Below, piece by piece: positions 7,954 to 15,592 of a DNA stretch of 64,000 bases. The DNA is from Sphingomonas oryzagri (GTDB lineage Bacteria > Pseudomonadota > Alphaproteobacteria > Sphingomonadales > Sphingomonadaceae): contig NZ_JARYGZ010000002.1 in NCBI RefSeq assembly GCF_029906645.1, positions 496,001-560,000 of the forward strand, given 5' to 3'. Both the position numbers and the translations under genes were made by a program. Below the pieces are notes generated by a model. That model did not search any database and was not told where the DNA came from. It worked only from the letters and a program-made list of their open reading frames with translations. The first letter of the stretch is position 1. Each line of letters begins with the position of its first letter.

Positions 7954-9416
7954 CAGAAGTCGAAATGCAACCTCGTCGCGAAGGCATCGCCCTTCGCGGT
8001 GGTGCCGTTGAGCGAGACGGGGGCCGCGACGAGCGGCGAATTCTGCCCTTCAAAGCGGATATAGTTGAAGAGCACCTTCACGTTCCCCGTCAGATACCAG
8101 TTCAGCGCGGCGGTCCACGCATGGGCGTCATGATCGAGCGGCGACAGCGCGTGCTCGGTCAGGTTGAGGCGGTCGTAGCGCACGGCCAGCTCGAAGGCAC
8201 CCCAGTTTCCCTTGAGGGGGTCAAAGGGACGGATGGGCTTGAGCCGGTCGATCGCGCCGCCGCGGAAGGTGCGCGATTCGCCGGTGAGGAACAGCGACCC
8301 GAAGGCGTACCAGCCGTCGAAGTTGAGCGACGGCGCTGCCCCGAACTGGTCGAGGTGCATGTGGTTATATTCGCCCTGCACCGAGAAGGGGCCGTACACG
8401 GCGGCACCCTCGAACCCGTAATAGGTCGCGTTGCTGACGCCGGTCTGCGGGCCGCCGGCGGGGTTGGTGCCGGCGATCGTCACCGATTCGATATTGCCGT
8501 TGTCGACGCGCACATTGGGGCGATCGGCGAGCGTCACCGAATTTCCGGCGAGATCCTTCACGTGATAGGCGGACGCGCCGAGGTGGATCAGGTGGCGCGC
8601 GTCGTTGATCGGCTCGACCGTCACGCGGCCGTTATAGCCCCACACCTCGTCCGGTGTGGTGGCGTTGCGGCTGATCGATTCGTTCGCGCCGTAGAGGCCG
8701 CCTGTCGCGGTCAGCCATTTGTTCGCGTAGCCGACGGTCAGGCCGACGCGGCGCTCGCCGCCCACCGCGCCGAACGCGGTGTTGGCCATGCCGCGTTCCA
8801 TGAACTCGTTGAACGCGTCCGGGCTGTTGGCTTCCAGGCCCGCCGGTATCTTAAGCTGGCCGGCGGTGATGGTGAGGTTCTTCACCCCGGTATAGGCGAC
8901 ATAGGCATCGAGCAGGGTGGTTTGCCCGCCGACCCACTCGGCCTCGAGCCGCCAGGCGATCTGTTTGAACGCGGTGCCGTCGAAGCCGAAGCGGCCGCGC
9001 CGGATCTGAGTGCCGTTATTATAGTCGTAGCCGCCCTTGCGCTCGTTGAAGGCGGCATAGTCGACATCGAGGATGCCGCGCGGCTTAAAGGTGAAATTGC
9101 CGTCCGGCGAAGTGAATTGCGGCACGTAGGACCAGGCGGTCTGCGTCTGCTTGGGCAGCGCCGGGACGGGCGGCGGCGGTGGAGGGGCTGCGGCAGCGAC
9201 CGCCGTCGTCACCTGCGAAGGGATGGTGGCGACCGTCGCCTGCTGCTGGTCGAGCTGGCGGTGGAGGTCCGCATTCTCGGCCTGAAGCGCGTCGACCTTG
9301 GCTTCGAGCGCGTTCAGGCGCTCCAGAATGGCGGCATTGGAGACGGGTTTGGCGGCAAGCGCCGGGGAAGCGGCGAGCGCCACGATGGACGCCCCGCCGA
9401 GCAGCAGGTTTCGCAT
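7953..9416 (-). CDS. OprP/OprO-like outer-membrane porin in the sulfate operon
   Basis: A 487-residue exported beta-barrel protein. It has a signal peptide (MRNLLLGGASIVALAASPALA), a short coiled coil at about residues 29-57 (ILERLNALEAKVDALQAE) and a Pro-rich linker. A long strand-rich region follows and ends with Phe (HFDF), as outer-membrane proteins do. The pattern fits the phosphate-selective porin O/P family. Its place between sbp and cysT, with a TGATG junction to cysT, suggests it carries sulfate or another sulfur anion across the outer membrane; substrate is inference. An 85-nt spacer with a strong hairpin separates it from sbp. Confidence 0.85.
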   Translation of the reverse strand: MRNLLLGGASIVALAASPALAAKPVSNAAILERLNALEAKVDALQAENADLHRQLDQQQATVATIPSQVTTAVAAAAPPPPPPVPALPKQTQTAWSYVPQFTSPDGNFTFKPRGILDVDYAAFNERKGGYDYNNGTQIRRGRFGFDGTAFKQIAWRLEAEWVGGQTTLLDAYVAYTGVKNLTITAGQLKIPAGLEANSPDAFNEFMERGMANTAFGAVGGERRVGLTVGYANKWLTATGGLYGANESISRNATTPDEVWGYNGRVTVEPINDARHLIHLGASAYHVKDLAGNSVTLADRPNVRVDNGNIESVTIAGTNPAGGPQTGVSNATYYGFEGAAVYGPFSVQGEYNHMHLDQFGAAPSLNFDGWYAFGSLFLTGESRTFRGGAIDRLKPIRPFDPLKGNWGAFELAVRYDRLNLTEHALSPLDHDAHAWTAALNWYLTGNVKVLFNYIRFEGQNSPLVAAPVSLNGTTAKGDAFATRLHFDF

Positions 9417-9451
9417 GATGAAAAGCCCCTCTTTATCTCGTTCTCAGGCGG

Positions 9452-9483
9452 GGCGGGGGTGCTGCGCTCTCAGCGCCCCCGCC
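9452..9483 (-). promoter_or_regulatory. Intercistronic stem-loop between sbp and the porin gene
   Basis: Two GC-rich arms of about 12 nt pair around a 6-nt loop with one mismatch in the transcript, in the 85-nt gap after the sbp stop. There is no U tract. Such hairpins after the binding-protein gene of ABC operons often protect the upstream mRNA or limit readthrough, giving more binding protein than membrane parts. That role is inferred. Confidence 0.5.
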
Positions 9484-9501
9484 TGGCCTGCGCACTGTAC
9501 C

Positions 9502-10521
9502 TCAGTGCTTGGCAGCGGCGAAGATCTGGTCGAAGGCCGCGCCGTCGGCGAAATGCGCGGCCTGCGCCCTGGCCCAGCCGCCGAAATTGCGATCGATGGT
9601 GAAAAGCTGGAGGCGCGGGAACTTGGCGGCATATTGCTTCGCCACCACCGGATCGATCGGCCGGTAATAATCCTTGGCGATGATCTGCTGCGCGGGCCGC
9701 GTGTAGAGATAGTTCAGATAGGCGGTCGCCACCTTGCGCGTGCCCTTCTGGTCGACATTCTTGTCGACGATTGAGACCGGCGGCTCGGCGCGGATCGAGA
9801 CCGACGGCACCACGATGTCGAACTTGCCCTGGCCGAGCTGGTTGACCGCGAGGAACGCCTCGTTCTCCCACGCCAGCAGCACGTCGCCCTGCCCGCGCTC
9901 GACGAAGGTGGTGGTCGCCCCGCGCGCGCCCGAATCGAGCACCGGCACGTTCTTGAACAGCTTGATCATGTAATCCTTGGCCTTGGGGCCATAGGTCTTC
10001 TGCGCGTAGCCCCACGCTGCCAGATAATTCCAGCGCGCCCCGCCCGAGGTCTTGGGGTTGGGCGTGATCACCTGCACGCCCGGCTTGATCAGGTCGCCCC
10101 AGTCCTTGATGCCCTTGGGGTTGCCCTTGCGGACGAGGAACACGATCGTCGAATAATAAGGCGTGGAATTGTGCGGCAGGCGGCTCTGCCAGTTGGCCGG
10201 CAGCAGCTTCGCCTTCTGCGCGATCGAATCGATATCGTAGCCGAGCGCCAGCGTCACCACGTCGGCGGGCGATCCCTCGATGACCGAACGCGCCTGCGCG
10301 CCCGAACCGCCGTGGCTCTGGCGGATGGTGACGTCCTGCCCGGTCTTCGCCTTCCAGTCCTTCGCAAAGGCGGCGTCGATATCCTGATAGAGTTCTCGGG
10401 TCGGATCGTAGGAGACGTTGAGGATCTCGACGGGCGCAGGCGCGGCGGCGGCGGCGGACAGCGCGATCGGCCCGGCGACCAGCGAAGCGGCGATGCCGGC
10501 AAGAATGAAGCGGCGATACAT
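9502..10521 (-). CDS. sbp: Periplasmic sulfate-binding protein
   Basis: Binds sulfate (or thiosulfate) in the periplasm and delivers it to CysT/CysW. It has 339 residues with a signal peptide cleaved near residue 27 (AAAAAPAPV). The family block [14 protein letters not shown] comes right after it, then [15 protein letters not shown] and [19 protein letters not shown], which form the anion site in Sbp/CysP proteins. An AAGGAACCGTC segment before the ATG serves as ribosome binding site. It is first in the operon, and a palindrome lies 41-63 nt upstream of the start. Sbp and CysP cannot be separated here by sequence alone. Confidence 0.94.
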   Translation of the reverse strand: MYRRFILAGIAASLVAGPIALSAAAAAPAPVEILNVSYDPTRELYQDIDAAFAKDWKAKTGQDVTIRQSHGGSGAQARSVIEGSPADVVTLALGYDIDSIAQKAKLLPANWQSRLPHNSTPYYSTIVFLVRKGNPKGIKDWGDLIKPGVQVITPNPKTSGGARWNYLAAWGYAQKTYGPKAKDYMIKLFKNVPVLDSGARGATTTFVERGQGDVLLAWENEAFLAVNQLGQGKFDIVVPSVSIRAEPPVSIVDKNVDQKGTRKVATAYLNYLYTRPAQQIIAKDYYRPIDPVVAKQYAAKFPRLQLFTIDRNFGGWARAQAAHFADGAAFDQIFAAAKH

Positions 10522-10561
10522 GACGGTTCCTTCCCCGATAAGGTCGCGAGAAGGCTATTTC

Positions 10562-10584
10562 CTATTTCTACAGTCGAGAAATAG
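10562..10584. promoter_or_regulatory. Palindrome CTATTTCT-N7-AGAAATAG before sbp, candidate Rrf2 operator
   Basis: A perfect 8-bp inverted repeat with a 7-nt spacer in an AT-rich patch of an otherwise GC-rich region, located between sbp and the Rrf2-family gene. One arm is duplicated in tandem (CTATTTC at 10555 and 10562). The position fits the sbp promoter. Control by the adjacent Rrf2 protein is inferred from proximity. Confidence 0.45.
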
Positions 10585-10637
10585 AGAAAACTTCACCAAC
10601 CCCAAGCCGCGCTTTCTACCAGCGTCGCATGACAGGT

Positions 10638-11066
10638 TCAGGCGGCGAGCGTCTCGATCGCGGCGGCGTCGGCCAGAGTCGTGCCGGAAAGGATGCGATC
10701 GGCCTCGGTGCGCACCTGTGCCATCACCCTGCGGATCGCGCAGGTCGCCTCGTCGTGGCAATCGCCGCAGCGCGCGTAGAAATTGAGGCTGGCGCAGGGC
10801 ACCAGTGCCAGCGGGCCGTCCATCAGCCGGATCACCTCGGCGAAGCTGATCTCCGCAGGCTTGCGCGCCAGCACGTAGCCGCCGCCGGGGCCGCGCCGGC
10901 TCGTCACCATGCCCGCCTTCTTGAGATCGAGCAGGATCAGCTCCAGATACTTTCGCGGCACCTGCTGTGTCGCGGCGATGTCAGCGACCTGCACCGATCG
11001 GCCGTGATCGGCTTCTGCGAGGTAGAGCAGCGCACGCAGCGCATAGCGGGTCTTCTGGGCGAGCAT
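10638..11066 (-). CDS. Rrf2 family transcriptional regulator
   Basis: A 142-residue winged-helix regulator of the Rrf2 family (IscR, NsrR, CymR, RirA). The N-terminus MLAQKTRYALRALLYLAE and the recognition segment VPRKYLELILLDLKKAGMVTSRRGPGGGY are characteristic. Four Cys lie at residues 91, 100, 103 and 109 (CASLNFYARCGDCHDEATC); three or more in this region usually hold an Fe-S cluster, so it may sense Fe-S or sulfur status. The ATG at 11066 was chosen because it gives the standard N-terminus; upstream in-frame codons give non-family sequence. It is transcribed toward sbp with 116 nt between, so it likely controls the sulfate operon. Confidence 0.88.
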   Translation of the reverse strand: MLAQKTRYALRALLYLAEADHGRSVQVADIAATQQVPRKYLELILLDLKKAGMVTSRRGPGGGYVLARKPAEISFAEVIRLMDGPLALVPCASLNFYARCGDCHDEATCAIRRVMAQVRTEADRILSGTTLADAAAIETLAA

Positions 11067-11237
11067 GACGGGGACCGCCTTATTCCCCAGCACCTTGCTC
11101 GGCAATGAAGCAGTTCGTCGAAAAAGCGATTTCGTCTTGACGCGGCGAAATGGCCTCACCGCGCGACGCTTTCCTTATTGCGCGCCAGCGGCTATGGCGC
11201 GCGCCAATTGTAAGACGCTTTGAACGTACGAGGATTG

Positions 11238-11456
11238 ATGGCGAAAGAAGAACTTCTCGAGATGCGTGGCCAGGTGGTGGAGCTTCTGCCCAACGCCATG
11301 TTCCGCGTGCGCCTCGAAAATGACCACGAGATTCTGGGTCACACCGCCGGCAAGATGCGCAAGAATCGCATCCGCGTGCTGGTCGGCGACGAGGTGCTCG
11401 TCGAGCTGACGCCCTACGATCTCACCAAGGGCCGCATCACCTACCGCTTCAAGTAA
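11238..11456 (+). CDS. infA: Translation initiation factor IF-1
   Basis: A single OB-fold (S1-like) protein that binds the ribosomal A site during initiation. Length is 72 residues, exactly the usual size, starting [19 protein letters not shown] and ending [10 protein letters not shown]. The ATG at 11238 is preferred over a TTG six codons upstream because it gives the canonical start. It is followed after 46 nt by maf, a common alphaproteobacterial pairing. It is divergent from the Rrf2 gene across 171 nt, where no clear promoter hexamers were recognised. Confidence 0.97.
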   Translation: MAKEELLEMRGQVVELLPNAMFRVRLENDHEILGHTAGKMRKNRIRVLVGDEVLVELTPYDLTKGRITYRFK

Positions 11457-11502
11457 TCGGAGCGCGGGGGTGACCTGCGCTTCGCAAAACGGGGGTTCCG
11501 AT

Positions 11503-12075
11503 ATGCGCTTCGTTCTGGCGTCCGCCAGTCCGCGCCGGCTGGAGTTGCTGGCGCGGCTCGGCATCGCGCCCGACGCCATCGACCCCGCCGACGTGGACGA
11601 GAGTCCGCGCCGGCTGGAGCTGCCACTGCCCCATGCCCGCCGCCTCGCTGCCGAGAAGGCGGCCGTTGTGGCCGCACGTCACCCCGGCGCGCTGGTGCTC
11701 GCCTCCGATACGGTGGTTGCTTGCGGGCGCCGCATTCTGCCCAAGGCCGAGGACGAGCGCACCGCGCGCCAGTGTCTGGACCTACTCTCCGGCCGCCGCC
11801 ACCGCGTCCATTCGACGGTGACGCTGATCGATGGCGAGGGACGGGCGCGCCATCGCGAATCGACCAGCGTGCTGGCCTTCAAACGCCTCTCCCCGCAGGA
11901 GATCGACGCTTATGTCGCGGGTGGCGAATGGCACGGCAAGGCGGGCGGCTACGCCATCCAGGGCTTTGCCGAGAGCTTCGTGAAGAGCCTTGCCGGCAGC
12001 CATTCGGGCGTGATGGGGTTGCCCTTGTTCGAGACGCGCGCCCTGCTTGTTGCCGCGGGACTGACCCTTGGCTGA
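11503..12075 (+). CDS. maf: Maf-type nucleotide pyrophosphatase
   Basis: A Maf/YceF/YhdE-like house-cleaning enzyme that hydrolyses non-canonical nucleoside triphosphates. It has 190 residues; the start MRFVLASASPRRLELLARLG is the family signature, ASDTVVACG supplies the catalytic Asp, and GKAGGYAIQG is the conserved C-terminal block. The ATG was chosen over a TTG 11 codons upstream because the signature begins at it. Its last 8 nt overlap the start of the RNase E/G-like gene, so the pair is coupled. Confidence 0.93.
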   Translation: MRFVLASASPRRLELLARLGIAPDAIDPADVDESPRRLELPLPHARRLAAEKAAVVAARHPGALVLASDTVVACGRRILPKAEDERTARQCLDLLSGRRHRVHSTVTLIDGEGRARHRESTSVLAFKRLSPQEIDAYVAGGEWHGKAGGYAIQGFAESFVKSLAGSHSGVMGLPLFETRALLVAAGLTLG

Positions 12076-13024
12076 ATGGATCCTCGACGAGGGAATCGGA
12101 GAACATCGCGCCGCCCTTGTCGAAGGCGACACCATTCTCGAAGCGGCGATCGACCGGCTCGACGATCGCCTGCGCGTCGGCGCGATCGTCGCCGCCAAGA
12201 TCGGCGAACGGGTGGGGCAGGGGGCGTGGCTCGCCACCGCGCAGGGCGATGCCGTGCTCGAATCGGTGCCGCGTGGATTGTCCCAGGGTCGTACCCTGCT
12301 GGTCGAGATCGTGCGCGAGGCGATTCCCGAGCCGGGCCGCCTCAAGCCGCCGCGTGCCCGTGCCAGCGACGCGACCGAGGAGCGCGCCGCGCCCACGCTG
12401 GCCGAGCGCTTTCCCGATGCCCGTCGCTTGTCCGCGCACGATCCGGACCTGCTGGAGCGCGCCGGCTGGTCCGAGCTGATCGAGCAGGCCGATACCGGGG
12501 AGATCGACTTTCCCGGTGGGGCGCTGCGCCTCTCCCCCACGCCGGCCATGGCGCTGTTCGATGTCGATGGTCCGCTGCCGGCGGCGGAACTGGCCGTGCT
12601 TGGCGCGCGCGCGTCGGCACAGGCGGTACGCCGGCTGGCGATCGGCGGATCGATCGGCATCGATCTTCCGACGCTGGGTTCCAAGGCGGAGCGCGCCGCT
12701 GCCGCCGAGGCGATCGACGCCGCCTTGCCGCAGCCGTTCGAGCGCACGGCGGTCAATGGCTTCGGCTTCGTCCAGATCGTCCGGCCCCGCCCCCGCGCCT
12801 CGATCCCCGAGCTGATCCGCGCCGATCCGGCGCTGGCCGCAGCCCTGGGGTTGCTGCGCGGTGCGAGCCACGGCCATGGCGCGCGCACGCTCGTCGGTGC
12901 GCCTGCCGTGATCGATCGCGTCCGCTCCCAGTGGATCGATCAGCTCGCCCGGCGGATCGGCGGCGCCGTCGCCTTGCGGGCCGAGCCGGTGCTCGCCATA
13001 TCGGCCGGGCATGTCGAACCCTGA
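12068..13024 (+). CDS. Reduced ribonuclease E/G-like protein
   Basis: A 318-residue protein with TTG start, overlapping maf by 8 nt. It aligns by motif with the catalytic part of RNase E/G: an S1-like N-terminal segment at about residues 30-90, LFDVDGPLPA at 163-172 where RNase E has its ID-N metal site, and IGGSIGIDLPTL at 192-203 where RNase E has GGxIxIDFIDM. The usual Asn of the metal motif reads Asp, the Zn-link CPxC motif is absent, and the protein is far shorter than RNase G. It may be a divergent nuclease or have lost activity. It overlaps yacG by 14 nt. Confidence 0.7.
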   Translation: MAEWILDEGIGEHRAALVEGDTILEAAIDRLDDRLRVGAIVAAKIGERVGQGAWLATAQGDAVLESVPRGLSQGRTLLVEIVREAIPEPGRLKPPRARASDATEERAAPTLAERFPDARRLSAHDPDLLERAGWSELIEQADTGEIDFPGGALRLSPTPAMALFDVDGPLPAAELAVLGARASAQAVRRLAIGGSIGIDLPTLGSKAERAAAAEAIDAALPQPFERTAVNGFGFVQIVRPRPRASIPELIRADPALAAALGLLRGASHGHGARTLVGAPAVIDRVRSQWIDQLARRIGGAVALRAEPVLAISAGHVEP

Positions 13025-13187
13025 TCCCATCCGTCGCGCGGAGCGCTGCCCGGTCTGCGGCAAGCCCGTCGCCACCGCGCACGCCCCCTTCTGCGGCCAG
13101 GGCTGCCGTGATCGCGATCTGCTGCAGTGGCTGGGCGAAGGCTATCGCATGCCCGGCCCGCGCGCCGAGACGGACGAGCAGGAATAG
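13011..13187 (+). CDS. yacG: DNA gyrase inhibitor YacG
   Basis: A 58-residue zinc protein of the YacG family, which binds GyrB and inhibits gyrase in E. coli. The four zinc Cys are visible as CPVCG (residues 13 and 16) and FCGQGC (28 and 32), followed by RDRDLLQWLGEGYRMPG. It begins inside the end of the RNase E/G-like gene (14-nt overlap) and ends 60 nt before tRNA-Phe. Confidence 0.9.
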   Translation: MSNPDPIRRAERCPVCGKPVATAHAPFCGQGCRDRDLLQWLGEGYRMPGPRAETDEQE

Positions 13188-13247
13188 GGCTGGACAGGCA
13201 CGGTTCCATGTCCCTATAGGCGCCGCTCGCTTCGCTTCAGACGCGAC

Positions 13248-13323
13248 GCCCGGGTAGCTCAGTTGGTAGAGCACGTGACTGAAAATCACGGTGTCGGCGG
13301 TTCGATTCCGTCCCCGGGCACCA
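13248..13323 (+). tRNA. tRNA-Phe(GAA)
   Basis: A complete 76-nt cloverleaf: acceptor GCCCGGG pairs with CCCGGGC, the D arm reads AGCTCAGTTGGTAGAGC, anticodon GAA is at 13281-13283, and the T arm contains GGTTCGATTCC. The 3' CCA is encoded. Confidence 0.98.
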
Positions 13324-13345
13324 TTTCCCAAGAGCGCTGAAACCG

Positions 13346-13576
13346 TCAGCCTGCCTCGACGAACGGATGGCGGGCACGCAGGCCGTCGCTGGCCCGCTCG
13401 ACCACCGCGATCTCGAAGGCGGTGCCGGTCGGCCGCGCTTCCCAGTTGCAGTGCGCGTGCGTGTCGCGCGAATAGACCTTGATCGTGCCGGCGACCTTGC
13501 GCCAGCGCTGCGCGCCGCCGCCATGGGTGCGCGCGATTTCGCGGACCAGCAGGTCGCGCAATTCGGTTCCTGTCAT
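13346..13576 (-). CDS. Conserved-looking hypothetical protein
   Basis: A 76-residue soluble protein starting MTGTELRDLLVREIARTHGG. It has a mixed charged composition, a helical N-terminus and a strand-rich centre (RKVAGTIKVYSRDTHAHCNW), without signal peptide or membrane segment. It lies between tRNA-Phe and another small gene. No family was recognised. Codon use is like the neighbours, which supports it as real. Confidence 0.55.
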   Translation of the reverse strand: MTGTELRDLLVREIARTHGGGAQRWRKVAGTIKVYSRDTHAHCNWEARPTGTAFEIAVVERASDGLRARHPFVEAG

Positions 13577-13647
13577 GGCCGCCCCGTGCCGCGATCCGCC
13601 GCGTCTGTCGAGTGGCGGCGCGCAGCGGCGGCTGTTAGGAAGCGATC

Positions 13648-13863
13648 ATGCGTTCGCTGATCCTCCTGCTGTTCGGCCTCGTCGCGGGCGCCGTGCTGTT
13701 CCATGTCTATTATCTGGGGCTCGCGCCGACGGCACGCTGCGGCTGGGATCACCCGATCGACGGGCAGGCGCGCAAGGCCTGCGTCGCGACCGCCACCTTC
13801 ACGGGATACGCCAATGGCGCGCGCAAGGCGCTCGATCACCTGATCGACGACGTGGACAACTGA
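13648..13863 (+). CDS. Small membrane-anchored hypothetical protein
   Basis: A 71-residue protein with an N-terminal hydrophobic helix at residues 3-25 (SLILLLFGLVAGAVLFHVYYLGL) and a short periplasmic tail with two Cys (ARCGWD and KACVAT) that could form a disulfide. The tail ends in an acidic helix (LDHLIDDVDN). It lies just before tRNA-Ala on the other strand. Function unknown. Confidence 0.6.
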   Translation: MRSLILLLFGLVAGAVLFHVYYLGLAPTARCGWDHPIDGQARKACVATATFTGYANGARKALDHLIDDVDN

Positions 13864-13882
13864 GGAGAAGAACCGGCGGGCG

Positions 13883-13958
13883 TGGTGGAGCTGAGGGGAA
13901 TCGAACCCCTGACCTCTGCAGTGCGATTGCAGCGCTCTCCCATCTGAGCTACAGCCCC
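13883..13958 (-). tRNA. tRNA-Ala(CGC)
   Basis: A complete 76-nt cloverleaf on the minus strand: acceptor GGGGCTG pairs with CAGCTCC (one G-U), the anticodon arm CTGCA-ATCGCAC-TGCAG gives anticodon CGC, and the T arm is GGGGTTCGATTCCCC. The 3' CCA is encoded. Confidence 0.97.
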
Positions 13959-14113
13959 GCACCGCCGGTGGGCGCTCCCTTTAGCGGCGCTTTTCCGGCC
14001 TTGCAACGCGCAAAAGCGGCGTCTCCCAAAATGATCGCCAGCGGTCGCCTGGTCATTGGTCGCGAACCGCTCTCCGCTGGCCGCTCCGACGCTTCGACGC
14101 GCCCGTAACGATC

Positions 14114-14138
14114 GGAACGGCAAGGCTTTTCTCCCGTT
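14114..14138 (+). promoter_or_regulatory. EcfG-type general stress promoter
   Basis: GGAAC at 14114-14118 and CGTT at 14135-14138 are separated by exactly 16 nt, matching the alphaproteobacterial EcfG sigma-factor consensus (GGAAC-N16/17-CGTT). It lies 86 nt upstream of the DUF2171 gene in a 266-nt gap that contains no other gene. Confidence 0.7.
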
Positions 14139-14224
14139 TTAGCCCAACGATCGCACGGACGCCGCGACAGCGGCTGATACCGTGCGACAGGCTTGTCCCC
14201 ATTCGCAGGAGAAAGGACGTCCCC

Positions 14225-15208
14225 ATGGGCTATGAACGCAACGACCGCTACGGCGCCGACCGCAATTATCGCAGCGAGTTCCGCGATCCGCGCTACGACA
14301 ACCCCAACGATCGCGGCTTCTTCGAGCGTGCGGGCGACGAGATCCGCTCCTGGTTCGGCGATGAGGATGCCGAGCGTCGCCGCCGTATGGATGAGCGGTT
14401 CGACGAGCGCTACGACCGCGAATATGGCAGCCGCGACCGCTACGAGACCGGCGGCCGCTATGCCGATTATGCGCCGGGCGGCTATCGCAGCCCCGATCGC
14501 TATCCGAGCTGGAGCCGCTCGAACCGCGACGAGGGTTATCGCGCCTCCGGTTATTCGCGCGGCTATGCGCCGAGTTCCTATCATTATCAGGCGACGGGCG
14601 AGGATCGTCAGTTCGAGACCGGCTACCCGGATAGCTATCGCTCGCGCGGCAGCTATGCGGATACCGGCTATCGCTACGGCAGCGACCGCGACCGCGACTC
14701 GCGTGACGACGAATATCGCGCTTATTATGCCGGCGCTCGCGACGAGCGCGGCAATGACGTCCACGGCTACGGCAACTGGCGCAACCGCCAGCTCAGCCAG
14801 TTCGACCGCGATTATGACGAATATCGCCGCGAACATCAGAGCCGCTTCGAGAACGAGTTCGCGAGCTGGCGGCAGAACCGCCAGACCCAGCGCGATTCGC
14901 TCGGCTCGGTGACCGAACATATGGAAGTGGTCGGCTCGGACGGCACGCATGTCGGCAAGGTCGATCATGTGCGCGGCGATCGCATCCTGCTGACCAAGAC
15001 CGATCGCGACGCCGGTGGCCACCACCATTCGATCCCGTCGTCTTGGATCCAGTCGGTCGACGACAAAGTCCACCTCGCCAAGACGGCGGTCGAGGCGCAG
15101 CAGGCGTGGCGCGACGAGGACAGCAATCGCGGCCTGTTCGGGCGCGACCGCGATGACGATGATCGCGGTGCGACCAATCTCAACCGGAGCTTTTCCGGCA
15201 CCTACTGA
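14225..15208 (+). CDS. DUF2171 protein with long Arg/Tyr-rich disordered N-terminus
   Basis: A 327-residue cytosolic protein preceded by a strong AGGAGAAAGGA ribosome binding site. Residues 1-220 are low complexity, dominated by Arg, Tyr, Asp, Gly and Ser with many RY, YR and DR steps. An SWFGD motif lies at about 42-46, a short motif shared with BON- and SWFGD-type sphingomonad stress proteins. The C-terminal part (about 228-300) is a DUF2171/PRC-barrel-like domain, with EHMEVVGSDGTHVGKVDHV and HHHSIPSSWIQSVDDKVHL. An EcfG-type promoter upstream suggests induction in general stress. The role is unknown; the arginine- and tyrosine-rich part could bind nucleic acid or drive condensation (inference). 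Confidence 0.85.
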   Translation: MGYERNDRYGADRNYRSEFRDPRYDNPNDRGFFERAGDEIRSWFGDEDAERRRRMDERFDERYDREYGSRDRYETGGRYADYAPGGYRSPDRYPSWSRSNRDEGYRASGYSRGYAPSSYHYQATGEDRQFETGYPDSYRSRGSYADTGYRYGSDRDRDSRDDEYRAYYAGARDERGNDVHGYGNWRNRQLSQFDRDYDEYRREHQSRFENEFASWRQNRQTQRDSLGSVTEHMEVVGSDGTHVGKVDHVRGDRILLTKTDRDAGGHHHSIPSSWIQSVDDKVHLAKTAVEAQQAWRDEDSNRGLFGRDRDDDDRGATNLNRSFSGTY

Positions 15209-15237
15209 GGGGCGCGTGACAGCATCCTGAGGGCGAA

Positions 15238-15268
15238 GGCCCGGCCGAGCGATCGGCCGGGCCTTTTT
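15238..15268 (+). terminator. Rho-independent terminator of the DUF2171 gene
   Basis: GGCCCGGCC(G) pairs with (C)GGCCGGGCC around a 6-nt loop and is followed at once by TTTTT. It lies 29 nt after the stop codon. This is the clearest intrinsic terminator in the window. Confidence 0.9.
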
Positions 15269-15396
15269 GCTTATGCGATGCTCACGCGGCGCGCACGAAC
15301 CGCTCCTCGAACGCTGATGCGGGCCGGGCCTATCGGACGCCGTGTAGTGCGGTGCGGCGTCCTGTCGCGCGCCTGTCGTTCGAGGATCTCGTCGCC

Positions 15397-15480
15397 ATGC
15401 AGGATTTTCTATGGATCGCCGCGATGCTGGGGCTGCTCGCCCTGACGCTCGCTTATGTCCGCCTCTGCGATCATGCGTGA
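15397..15480 (+). CDS. 27-residue membrane peptide upstream of kdpF
   Basis: A very short frame starting MQDFLWIAAMLGLLALTLAY and ending RLCDHA: one transmembrane helix with a short charged C-terminal end. It lies 9 nt before kdpF in the same direction, so it is the first frame of the kdp operon. Similar short peptides ending in a Y-[IV]-R-x-C-[DE] type motif are recalled before kdp genes in other bacteria, which supports it being real; this could not be searched here. It might be another small subunit or regulator of the Kdp pump. Confidence 0.6.
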   Translation: MQDFLWIAAMLGLLALTLAYVRLCDHA

Positions 15481-15489
15481 GGACCGGCC

Positions 15490-15579
15490 ATGACCCTCGA
15501 CCTCTGGCTCGCCGCGATCACGGCGATCGGCCTGCTCCTCTATCTCGTCGCGGTCCTGCTGCGGCCCGAGAAATTCTGA
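15490..15579 (+). CDS. kdpF: K+-transporting ATPase small subunit KdpF
   Basis: A 29-residue single-helix peptide that stabilises the KdpABC complex in the inner membrane. The C-terminal block [12 protein letters not shown] is the KdpF signature. It lies 13 nt before kdpA, the usual position. Confidence 0.88.
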   Translation: MTLDLWLAAITAIGLLLYLVAVLLRPEKF

Positions 15580-15592
15580 GCCTGGAGACCCC

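Noticed and set aside
11067-11237. TTGACG near 11137 as an infA promoter
   Set aside because: No acceptable -10 hexamer at 16-18 nt spacing was found.
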